Positions 25,366-35,631 of a DNA stretch of 64,000 nucleotides are shown here, in pieces. A program made the translations under genes and the position numbers. This DNA is from Vitellaria paradoxa (Eukaryota; Streptophyta; Magnoliopsida; Ericales; Sapotaceae), in contig CM034237.1 in assembly GCA_019916065.1 (NCBI GenBank), positions 38,918,485 through 38,982,484 on the forward strand, in the 5' to 3' direction. The notes beneath the pieces were generated by a model. The model was not told where the DNA came from and ran no database searches. It was given only the letters and a program-made list of their open reading frames with translations. The first letter of the stretch is position 1. The number at the start of each line of letters is the position of its first letter.

Positions 25366-27588
25366 ATGGATAGAGAAGAAGTGAAAGTGGTAGCTGCAAC
25401 CCAGGATGGACATGTATATGGCTATAATAATGAGGATGATGATTGGAATCTGGATAGGGATAGGGAAAGGGAGGTAGATTCAGATGATGGGGGTAGACCT
25501 ATAGATGAGATTAGTGGGGTAGATGATGAGGGACTTAGTGACTACCAATCAGGGATGAGGAGGGCAACATGTCTAGTGGGAGTGATGAGGTTACAGAGCA
25601 TGGTATTGGGTTAGATACAAGTTATTTTGGGAAGGAACCTTATGTGGATTGTGAAGGAGAAGTTGTGTTAGAGGAAAAATGATTTTTTCTGATGTGAATG
25701 CCTTCAAGGCCAAACTTAGGGACTACACAGTGGAGAAAGGGTTTCCCATAGTGAGGGAGAAAAATGAGAAGGCAAGGGTAACTGCACATTGTGCTGTCGA
25801 GGGGTGTCCTTAGAGGATTCATGCTTCCCCACTTCCTGATGGCATAACTTACCAAATTAAGACATACATATCTGAGCATACATGTACTAGGGTTAACCAC
25901 AATGTGGATGCAAACTTTACATGGGTAGCAAAAAAACTTCTTAAGGATTTCAAGGAGAACCCACAACTTGATTTGGATGGCATGTAAGAGAAATTAAATA
26001 GTAGATATAGAATTGAGGCATCTAAGATACAACTTTATAGGGCAAAAAGGAAATGTATGGATGAGCTTGAGGGTAGTCATGGTGGACAATATAAGCTTCT
26101 TCCTACCTATGCTGCAGAGGTTAAGAAGACAAACCTTGGAATTTTGTTCAAAATGGATTATTTTAGGCCTTATCCCACCCAAAATTCTTTGTTTGGGAGG
26201 TTATTTCTTTCATTTGAGGCTATGATTAATGGATTCCTGCATGGATGTAGGCCTTTTATAAGGGTGGATGGATGTCACCTTAAGGGTCCTTATAGGGAGT
26301 CTTAATTTTTGCCGTTACATTAGATGGTAACAATGGTTTATTTCCTCTTGTTGTTGCTGTAGTTGAAAGTGAGAATAATGAGAGTTGGGGTTTTTTCCTT
26401 GAGCACATTCAGACCATAATAAGGGCTAGTCGGCAAAATAAGCCTTAGACCATTATGAGTGATCAACAAAAGGGGCTAGATAGGGTTGTTGCACATTTAT
26501 TACCTGAAGTTTCACATAGAACTTATGCAAGACACTTGTTTAACAATTTCAAGGCAAAATACTCTGGCCTTGCTCTAAGAAAGCAGTTTTGGATAGCTGT
26601 TAGGGCCTACAATCATTTGAAATTTAAAGATGCAATGGCTACAATTAAGGAGTTAAACACTGAGACACATGATTATTTGCTTAAACTTTCAATTAGCTCA
26701 TGGGCAAGGCATGCATTTGATGATAGGGTGAGGTATAATCATATCACAAACAATGGGACTGAATCATTCAATAATTGGCTTGGTGATCTAAGAGGTAAGC
26801 CAATTCTCACAATGTTAGAGGGTATAAGGTGTAAAGTCATGTCTAGAATCCAAACTAGATATAAAAAAGGAATGGCATGGATGCATGGGATAACATCAAA
26901 TGTAAACAAGTTGTTAACTAAAGTTAGGAGAAAAGCAAGCCTATGTAAGGCTGAATATTGTGGTGGATTAGAATTTGATGTCATGGACAATGGGATAAGA
27001 CACTTGGTTGACTTAGGGAAGATAGAGTGTGTCTGTAGGCAGTGGGAGATCTTTGGGATTCCATATAAACATGCAATGGCTGCAATAATGAAAGATAAGA
27101 AGAATGTGGAAGACTTTGTTCACTCATACTAATCTAAGGAAACATACTTGAGAGCACATGGGAGAATGATACATCCAATCGTTGATCATACAATGTGGAC
27201 AATCATTCCGGGTGACCCATTAGACCCACTACCCCTTAGGAGAATGGCAGGTAGGCCAAAGAAAGCTAGAAAAAGAGCAGCAGATGAAGCTGTAGCTGGG
27301 ACAAGTCAATCTAAGAGGTCACAAGCTGTTAAGTGTATGTGTTGCAAAGAGTTTGGACATAACAAAATGACTTGTCAAGGAGGACCAGTTAGGGGTAGAG
27401 AAGGACCAGCTGGCAACAAAGGTAGAGGAAACAATGGGAGAGGTTCTATAAGTGGTAACAAAGTGGGAGGAAACATTATGATTGGTGGTGGTATAGATAG
27501 AGGCATAAATATAGGTAGAGGATCAAAAGGAAAAGGCACTATTAAAGAGAGGGACACTAGCAGAAGGAGGGAAAGAAACACATCTTAA
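25366..27588 (+). pseudogene. MuDR-type transposase of the MULE, decayed
   Basis: MULE transposases carry a MuDBD-like N-terminal domain, a DDE catalytic core and a SWIM zinc finger. The sequence starts at ATG 25366 with an acidic N-terminus. The core follows: FIRVDGCHLKGPYRE (first Asp), TIMSDQQKGLDR (second Asp) and a conserved WARHAFD...NNGTESFNNWL block. The SWIM region is CVCRQWEIFGIPYKHA and the zinc knuckle is CMCCKEFGHNKMTC (CX2CX4HX4C). Lesions are a frameshift near 25600, TAG near 25810, TAA near 25986, a frameshift with stop near 26300 and TAG near 26447. The third SWIM cysteine (normally GIPCKHA) is Tyr. A 225-codon open piece survives at 26455-27132. It cannot make an active protein. 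Confidence 0.9.
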
Positions 27589-28742
27589 GTAAGTAGTTTT
27601 TTTTTTCTTAATTTTAATAAGTCTATTTCATTTCATTACTTGCAAGCTATACAACTTCTTGGTTTGATCATTTCTAATGGAAAAAATTAGGGAAATCAAG
27701 TGGATATATCACAGACACAGCATTCGCAATGTATAACTCAAAGCCACCCACTAGACTGGTCTCTTTTCTAAGTGAGTAGCATGTCTTTAAATGGCTTATT
27801 ATGTGTGTTTACTTTCAATTCAGCGTGTAACAATCCAATCACATTTTGTTTTGCAGATGATCATGCAATTTGGGCTTTTTTGTGAGCCGATTGATAATGC
27901 AATTTGGGCCTTTTTGTATATGATACTATAGGGCTTATGTGGTAGTATATTTAGATACTACTTTTTTGTATAGGATGATTTCCAATACTTTATTATGGGC
28001 TAATTTCTAATAGTTTGATGTACGTGACCTTGTCTTGGATACTATTTTTTTTTTTTTTGTATAACCCTTCTTATGGTGTCATATAATCATTGAATGTATA
28101 AACAGATTACAAATTTGTATACCCTTTTACATTTATTTTTTGGACAACTCACATGTCATCTTTTTTTGTGCATTTACTTGATTGGGAAGATTGTGCTTCC
28201 AAAACTGAATGAACTTGCTTCGATTACATTTGAATTTTACCATTTGACTTTTTATCGCCTTAAAAGCATACGTCTCCTTTATTGCACATTTAGAAAGGTG
28301 GGAGTAAGGCATATAGTAAATTTTCTTGAAATTTAGATCATTCTTGTGATTATAGTTGCATCCGCAGGTAATGGAGTCAACAGGTCCATTTGTTGTCATG
28401 CCAAACATTATATCTGTAGGTTCTGTTGCTACTTGTTTATTAATTATATGACAATTTGTGTTGTATTAGAGCATAGTAGTTGTTGTGAATTGGATCTTTG
28501 TTTTAAAATCATAGCCATTTTGCATCAATCAACTGTGACTATGTATTCTCCAATGGGGTTAATGATTGGTACATGGATATAAACAGATTACTAACTTAAT
28601 ATGCATTTCATTGAATTTGATGATTGGTACAAGGATGGACGCACACTTGAACACATGGACACACACTTGGACACTTCAAAACACACTTGGACACTTTAAC
28701 ACTTGCACATGGAAAACAAGTTTTACATTTACTTCAATAGGA
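27589..28742. other. MULE spacer between the transposase relic and the GRF ORF
   Basis: No coding feature is recognised. It probably holds the convergent 3' regions of the two MULE genes. Near 28625-28720 the word ACACTTGGACAC and variants recur several times, a degenerate short repeat. Confidence 0.35.
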
Positions 28743-29141
28743 TTAGGATAATGAAAAAAAAAAAAAAAAACACATAATAATGGTGATGAGGCACATTGCC
28801 ACCACCATCTTCATGCACCCTAGCTGCCCTTCCAATATTTGAACCTTAACAACCATTGCATTATCAAGCCTAGACATGTTATTTTCTATCTCATTGGTAG
28901 GCATCCTTCTCCTCTGTATTTGCACACTTTGAGCTTCATGGATAATAGTTTGAGCTTCATAATTATTGATTGGCTTGCACCAATCCCAGAATCCACAAAC
29001 TCCTTCTAGACATACATAGTATAGTTTGCCTTTGTTTGGCTCTGAACCTGTTACCTTAATATTTGCTTTCAATCTGCAATGGCAATACCTATTCTTGTAC
29101 CTAGGTAATGCATTTGTTGTAGTTGAAGATGAAGATTCCAT
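28743..29141 (-). CDS. GRF-type zinc-finger protein encoded by the MULE
   Basis: Intact ORF of 132 residues. I chose ATG 29141 (context ACCATGG); the open frame runs further upstream but begins at a GTG. A Ser/Thr-rich start is followed by a GRF zinc finger at about residues 14-55: RYCHCRLKANIKVTGSEPNK, a YYVC segment, then CGFWDW. This gives the CxC...C...C ligand pattern and the FWDW aromatic cluster typical of the family. A short helical region rich in Glu/Gln follows. The C-terminus is hydrophobic and ends in a Phe run, a possible membrane anchor. Small GRF proteins of this layout are common in plant genomes and often accompany transposons. That it serves the MULE is inference; function is unknown. 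Confidence 0.75.
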   Translation of the reverse strand: MESSSSTTTNALPRYKNRYCHCRLKANIKVTGSEPNKGKLYYVCLEGVCGFWDWCKPINNYEAQTIIHEAQSVQIQRRRMPTNEIENNMSRLDNAMVVKVQILEGQLGCMKMVVAMCLITIIMCFFFFFSLS

Positions 29142-29875
29142 GGTGTCTTGAGCACAAGTTTTAGGAGAAAAAAATAAATTAGAAATGAGAAATGCTTGAG
29201 ATTGTGACTGAAATGAAAATTTACTGCATAGTAGGGTTTGATGTGAGATATTCACTGTTTTCTCTTACATAGAGTGCTCTATATGGTGGCTGGATCTCCT
29301 TGGAAGAGAATTTGGTATCTAAATTATGTTTTAAGTTTTATTCCTTGTTTTGTCTGTTTTGGAGGTCATTTTGACTTGAATGAAAAAAAAAAAGGGGGGG
29401 AAACATTCTCCAATTACTGTTGCATTTACAAGCTGGAAAGTATTGGACACCACATCTTGCTACATTTAAATGTTGCTAGAAAGTACTGGAACTTGGAAAT
29501 GCAACAGTAATTAATGCTTGGGTAAAATGTGAAATGAAAAATAAAAAAAGAAAAATGGTTAAGACTTTGAATGCTTGAGATGAGAAATGTTTGGAATGCT
29601 TGGAATGAAAAATGAGATGAGACTATGAATTAAAAATGCTTTCTTGAGCACAAGTTTACCTGACTTTAGCTCTTTCTCTTTTTCTTTCTTACTCTATTTT
29701 ACTTTCTCTCTCTTGGCATGATTTTATGTCTTCTGAATTTGTGAAATGGGAATGAAAATCTGGTTTGGGATACTTATAGTAAAGGAGAGTTAGGGTGAGG
29801 GTAGTATTGGTATATTGTAAGTTTTGGTACAATGACATCATCTTTTTTCATCCAATTTTCAGTTTAGTCTTAACG

Positions 29876-29961
29876 AAAGGGGTTCTTTTGGTATTGTCAG
29901 GTAAAGAAATGAAGGGCAGTGTCATTTCAGAAACCTCAGGAGAGGTTAGTAAAATTTACCC
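29876..29961. repeat. Right terminal inverted repeat of the MULE
   Basis: It matches the inverse of 18494-18611 apart from the small duplication at the left end and scattered substitutions. It is followed by the TSD TTTTTACTA at 29962-29970. Confidence 0.88.
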
Positions 29962-32084
29962 TTTTTACTATTATTATGTAGTCAATAGTGGCGGAGCCAC
30001 ATCATGCCTAGTGTAGGCAAAGGCATATGCTAGAATTTTTTTTTAAATTTTTTGATATAAAAAAATTATAAATATTTATAAAAAATTTTTGGATGCATTT
30101 GGAGGCATATCTTTTAGTAACTTTTGGTATTTTTTTACAAAAAAGTTTTAGCATTTTTTTACAATTTTTGGGTGTTTGATAAAATTTTTGAAAACTTTTA
30201 GCAATTTTAGTAATTTTTGGTAACTTTTAGCAATTTTTGATAATTTTTAGCAACTTTTGTGTGTTTGGTAAAAATTTTGGTAACTTTTGAATAAGGCAAA
30301 TTATTATAACAAAGTAGAAAAGTGGCAATATTTTTGATATCAATGTATAATATTTTGTATTTTATCGTGTCTTAAGTATTTATTTAGAATTTAAAATTTT
30401 ATATGTGATTTGACCTATACTAACCCCAGGGGCGGAGCTTAGCTGAGGGCTGCGGTGGGCTCAAGCCCAGTGCAAAAAATTTTAAAAAAAATTAGCAAGT
30501 AAATTTTCGATTAAAAAAAATTAGCCCAACTCATTTATTGAACAATCAATTCCATTTTTTAAGTAGTCTAATTCTAATTAATCTGATTATCTCATTCTAA
30601 AAATATCTTTGTTTTTATATATTTTTTTTTTTACTTTTTTATACACATTGTCAAGTCAAAGAACGGCTACAGGCTATAGTAGTGGAAGAGGTAGAACAAA
30701 GCAACCTGCCAACCACAAAAAAAAAAAGTGCTGGAAAGCTGTCTTGCACGTGGCCCTCAAAAAGCTTCTGTAAGAAGCTTTGTGGTTTGGCTTTTCTTTG
30801 GAAACAAACCGAGGGATTAAGGAAAGAAACTTAACCCTCCCAAAACACTAAAATACAAAGAACGGTTACAAGCTACAGCAGTGGAAGAGGTAGAACACAA
30901 AATTTCAACAGCGGGAGAAATAGAACCAGAGAATTGAAGAAGCAAACAAAAGAGGGACCACACATCAATTATTTTGTAAGTCAATCACTTTTTTATTGCA
31001 CTATTAAAGAGATTTTTGAAAAAAGTATTATTTTACTTTTTGTTCATTTTAATATTTATATAAAAAAGAAACTCTTTGATTGAATAAATATGCGGTTCCC
31101 ACCATGATTTTGGTTTTGTTCAATTGATCGGAAAATAAAAGAAATCAGAACTAAAAACTCCTAGAATATCAATATGTGTCCATATATTGATTCTTTGGGT
31201 ATTAATTAATGGGAGTTCCTGTGCCCTGCCCTAAAGAAACGCACCTTGGGGGGTGCATTTGTGGGCGTCCCACTGAGATCTCAAAGGGACTATTGCCAAT
31301 GAATTTTTTAAGTGAGACTATTGCACTGTTGGCTATTTTAGGAATTTAGTCGATAAATGCTTTAAAAGTAGAAACATGAAAAGCCAAAGAATCAAAGAAA
31401 ATGAATCAAAGTCCCATTGAAGCTAAGGCTCGACTTGTTAAAAGGACAGAAAAAAATCTAAATCATGATTGATCAATGAAAAAGAAAAATATTAAGTGAA
31501 TAAAATTTGAGATCTCATTTTTTTTTCTATAATTTTCTATTTTTTTGTCATCTAATTTTTTTAAGTATTCATGTATTAATAAAAAAAAAGTTAACTATTT
31601 TAAAGTTACGTGTTTTTTTAATTTATTTGAAAGTAGCTTTTTTTTTTTAATTTAGTTTAGAATTTTTGTGGTTTCGGGTTATTTTATCAGACTTTCATCT
31701 CAGATAGAGTATAAATGTCAAAATTATTGTATTAAATACTAGTGGTGCATTGAGCTATTTGTAGTTGGATTTTGAATCGGAATAAATGTTTTGGTCCTCT
31801 TTTATGCAATATATTTTAAATCCCTGACTTTGATTTAAATAAAAACTCCCAAATCTATTCAACTTAGTCAACCCCTTCTTATTAAGTGATTATGAATTTG
31901 TCATTGTGTTTGTGACATGTGACACAATCTTCTACTGTTCTACATTCCAACTAAACTTGTCTTCTAGATTTTTAACTTTGGTTTTTTATGGTTTGTGTTG
32001 AGAATTTGACTGTTAATGGATTTGTGATTGCGATATATTGGATGTTGTGTTAAGTTTGATATTGTTTTTAGGTTTTACATCATC

Positions 32085-35000
32085 ATGGCTCATCGAGAAA
32101 AGAAGAAAGCAAAAACCATTTCTTCGTTCTTTAAACCAAGAGCTGAGATATCAAGAAATGAGGCATCCTTTCCGTCTAATATGGATACTTCACTTCCTGA
32201 TGAGCAATCTCCTCCTTGCACTCATGCACCTTCTTTATCCAATGTTGATACATCGTTTCCCAACGAGCAACCTCCTCCTAATATTCAAGAAGTTGAATTT
32301 GATGCTTCTTCTCTTGAACGGAGTCCGGGTTTACGTACTCCAATAATGAAACTGCCAGGTAATCAATGGGATGCAGTTAGACGAGCTTATATCAAAATGG
32401 GGCCATATCATCCTAAACTTTCAGAGTTTCTACGGTCTAAGTTCGGAACTCAATATCGTCGATTTCAATACTCTTGGTTCAACCAATTTCCTTGGTTGGA
32501 GTATTCCCCTTCAAAGGATGCAGCCTTTTTGTTTTCCATGCTTTCTTTTTGAAAAGAAGATGACAAACTGTCCTACATTGACTCTTGAAGGATTTAAAAA
32601 TTGGAAGAGGGTTAACGAAGGAAATAGATGTGCCTTTTTGTTGCATGAAGGAGGCCCCACTTCACCACATAACAATTCTGTGAAATCTGTTGAGGATTTA
32701 AAGAACGTAGTTCGGCATATTGACAAAGTCATGAATGCACAAACTGCAGAAGAATTCAGAAAAATAGGTTACAGCTTACAGTAACAATTGAGAGTATTCG
32801 ATATCTTACTGCTCAATCCTGTCCTTTAAGAGGTCATGATGAATCTTTTAATTTAAGAAACCGTGGGAATTTTTTGGAAATGATAAAGGTTATGGGAAAG
32901 ATGAATCATAGTATTCATGAAGTTGTCCTAGACAAGGCTCCAAAAAATGCAATGTATACCTCACCAATGATCCAAAAGGAGATTTTGCATATTTATGGTA
33001 GCAAAGTTAGGAATAAGATCCGTGAGGAACTTGGAAATGCAAAATTTTGTATTCTTGTTGATGAAGCGATGATGCATCTAATAAAGAGCAAATGGCCATT
33101 ATTTTGAAATATGTTGATGTTCATGGTTTTATACAGGAGCGCTTTTTTGAAATTGTGCGTGTTGCAGACACCACTACATCAACACTTAAGCAAGAGATAT
33201 GTAATATTCTCGCTCGCAATAATCTAGACAGTCAAAATATGCGAGGTCAAGGGTATGATGGTGCTAGTAATATGCGTGGTGCATAGAATGGATTGCAGGC
33301 TCTATTTCTTAGAGATTGCCCTTATGCATATTATGTGCATTGTTTTGCCCACCGACTATAACTAGCATTGGTGGCGGCTGCTGAATATGAGTCTTCTACT
33401 TGGATGTTTTTTTCAAAGTTGACTACTATTGTCAATCTTCTTAGTGCTTCTCCAAAACGTCTTTATGAGTTACAATCTGCTCAAGCTGCTGAAATTACAG
33501 AAATGCTAGCTGAAAATTTTCGAATCACCCAAACCAATCAACCAATCAAAAAAAAAAAATAACGAACACAAGATTGGTAACGAAGAAACCCTTTACCAAC
33601 AAGTAAAGGTAAAACTCCGGGTCCGATTTCGGAGACCACCCAAACTTCCACTATATAATTAGGTTACAAGTACCCACTCGAAATCTCTACGACTCCTCGC
33701 ACGACTTCTTTCAAGCACTTGCTCGAATCCTCGACACACCTAGACCAAGTGGAAACAAACTTTCTAACTCCTTAGAAAGTGAACAGACTTAACCAAGAAT
33801 AATAGAAATAAGAGAGAGCTATAAGCTCACAAGGAAAAATTCTCTCTCTTACAAGACTCTATAACATGCCCCTCTCGTTCCCCTCTTGTACATTAAGCTT
33901 GGGTGCATATATATAGACTTACACATCCTATTCCAAGCAAAATCCTATTCTAATTAGGACTCAAATAAATAAGCAAAATCCTATTCTAATTAGGACTCAA
34001 ATATATAAGCAGATTTCCTAAACGGAAACAAAATCTTCTATAATTCGAACCATCAGTTTTCCTGCGTGCTCCCTGCGAGGTCTACTGCCAAAAGGTCGAA
34101 CCTGCGTACATCCTGCGGGCTCCCGGCGCCATGTGGCGCAGCCGCGCGCCCCCTACATACTGCCTGCGAGGTACACTGAATTTTTACCCATGTGTTTCCT
34201 AATCTGTGCAGTCTTCTTCTTTATTCCTAATTGGACTTGGATTGCAATATTGCGGTTATGATCTTTTGGAAACTTGCCCATTTTGAAAAATCTTCAATTT
34301 AGGAAATATGCAAATCTGCCATATTTAATTTAAGATTTTGTATGGATTTTCCACTAAAAACCTTACACTAGCTACTAATGAACGGGTGACGGGTAGAAGA
34401 GCTAACCAGATTGGTTCTTTGCAACGAGCTGGAAAAACTCAGTGGAGCTCCCATTTTGATTCTATTTGCAGCTTAATAAACATGTTTGGTTCAAGTATTA
34501 AAGTTTTTCAAGAGATGCTTGATGATAGATCCATATGCGAGGAAGCTACGGATGCTTTAATTGCAATGAGGTTATTTTAGTTCATATTTATTTTGCATAC
34601 GATGCATAAAATTATGGGAATCACTTATTTGCTTTGCCGAGCCTTGCAGCATAAATCTCTAGATATCTTAAATGCTATGGATTTTGTCTCAACTACGAAA
34701 GAACTCCTTCAGAACTTGAGACATGATGGTTTTGATATTCTCTTGATAAGCGTGAATGATATATGCACAAAGTATAATATTGATATACCAGATATGGGTG
34801 CTCGTTATGTGGATGCTACAGGTCGCTCTTGTCAGCAAAGGGACAACATCACAGTTGAGCATCATTATCATTTTGATATATTCAATGTTGTTATAGATTT
34901 TCAGCTGGCGGAGTTGAATTCTAGATTTTCTGAGGGGACAATGGAACTACTTATGCTTAGCTCAGCTTTAGAACCTAAGGACAGCTTCAAATCATTTCAA

Positions 35001-35429
35001 ATTGATAAAACTTGCAATCTTGCCAGGAAATTCTATCCTGATGATTTTTCTAAACAAGAAATGTATCATCTACAATCTCAGTTAGAACATTATGAGCTTG
35101 ATGTCACTCGTCATCCAGAGTTTCAGAATATGCCCACTCTTTCTCAATTATGTCGACGATTAGTTGAAACAAACAAGTCAGAGCACTATCATTTGATTGC
35201 AAGGTTGATTCGTTTGGTTTTAACTCTTCCTGTGACCACAGCAACTACCGAACGAGCATTTTCAGCTATGAAGATTGTTAAAACTAATCTTCGTAACAAA
35301 ATGAAGGGAGACTACCTTACAGATTCTATGGTTATCTACATTGAAAGAGAATTGGCTGAAAGTATTAGTACAGATGCAATAATAGATGAATTTTATTTTT
35401 TGAAAGACCGTAGGGCACAGCTTAAATAG
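32085..35429 (+). pseudogene. hAT transposase (ZMYM1/TTF-type, dimerisation domain), decayed
   Basis: Starts MAHREKKKAKTISSFFKPRA at ATG 32085. Recognisable parts are the TTF-type zinc-finger region (FCFPCFLFEK near 32520 after a frameshift), the DUF4371-like block (EMIKVMGKMN, DKAPKNAMYTSPMIQKEI, FCILVDEA) and a RNase H-like segment (GQGYDGASNMRG). At the end is the hAT dimerisation domain (LVLTLPVTTATTERAFSAMK, then a KTNLRNKM motif) in an open frame at 34593-35429. Lesions are frameshifts near 32520, 32765, 33070 and 34580, a TAG near 33284, a TAA near 33359, and the 857 bp LTR insertion at 33511. Removing the LTR and one TSD copy rejoins the coding frame exactly. It is inactive. Confidence 0.9.
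33511..34367. mobile_element. Solo LTR, 857 bp
   Basis: It begins TGAAAATTTTC and ends CCTTACA, so it has TG..CA termini. It is flanked by the 5 bp TSD CTAGC (33506-33510 and 34368-34372). The insertion splits the hAT transposase within a codon, and excision of LTR plus one TSD restores the frame. No internal retroelement sequence is present, so this is the product of recombination between two LTRs. It contains a 36 bp tandem repeat (33935-34006) and a GC-rich stretch near 34060-34170 with repeated CCTGCG words. Strand of the original element is not determined. Confidence 0.9.
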
Positions 35430-35631
35430 TGTATGTTTCTTTTGTTGTTTAGTTGTTATCATTTTTATATTTTTGCACTGGTTTGGTTTGAATTAATTAT
35501 GAAAGTTTTAAATATATATATATATATATATATATTAGTTTATTGAGTTTTGACTTGCAGCACAGGGCATTATACCATCTTGGCTTCGCCCCTGACTAAC
35601 CCAAATTTCTGCATACGCCACTGATAGTCAA

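Larger units (their letters stand above)
18494..29961 (+). mobile_element. Mutator-like element (MULE), 11.5 kb including nested insertions
   Basis: The terminal inverted repeats start GGGTGAATTTCACTAACC on the left and, inverted, GGGTAAATTTTACTAACC on the right. Both continue into CTCTCCTGAGG. Identical 9 bp TSDs flank the element. Inside are a MuDR-type transposase pseudogene on plus (25366-27588), a GRF zinc-finger ORF on minus (28743-29141), a nested CACTA element (19803-24278) and a Harbinger-like relic (24330-25185). Without the CACTA insert the element would be about 7 kb. The exact TSD shows insertion as one unit. The transposase is dead, so the element cannot move on its own. Confidence 0.93.
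30427..35594 (+). mobile_element. hAT element, formerly autonomous
   Basis: The ends are CAGGGGCGGAGCTTAG and, inverted, CAGGGGCGAAGCCAAG. The 8 bp TSD ACTAACCC is exact on both sides (30419-30426 and 35595-35602). It contains a decayed ZMYM-type transposase (32085-35429) interrupted by a solo LTR. Without the LTR it would be about 4.3 kb. A (TA)n tract lies near 35514-35534. The left 1.6 kb before the transposase holds no gene and probably the promoter and leader; an acceptor-like ...TTTTTAG precedes the ATG. Confidence 0.93.
29986..35623 (+). mobile_element. Outer hAT-like non-autonomous element, split by a second hAT
   Basis: The left end reads TAGTGGCGGAGCCAC and the right end inverts to CAGTGGCGTATGC. 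The flanks are GTAGTCAA (29978-29985) and ATAGTCAA (35624-35631), an 8 bp TSD with one mismatch. Only about 470 bp belong to this element (29986-30426 and 35603-35623); the rest is the inner hAT. The GTGGCGGAGCCAC end is shared with the hAT MITE at 55375-55930. It sits 16 bp beyond the MULE TSD. Confidence 0.75.

Noticed and set aside
27375..27581. Pro/Leu-rich minus-strand ORF in the MULE
   Set aside because: It is antisense to the Gly/Arg-rich tail of the transposase and reflects that composition only.
28743..29255. Longer 170-codon version of the GRF ORF
   Set aside because: Its first codon is GTG. The ATG at 29141 has a good context and directly precedes the conserved region.
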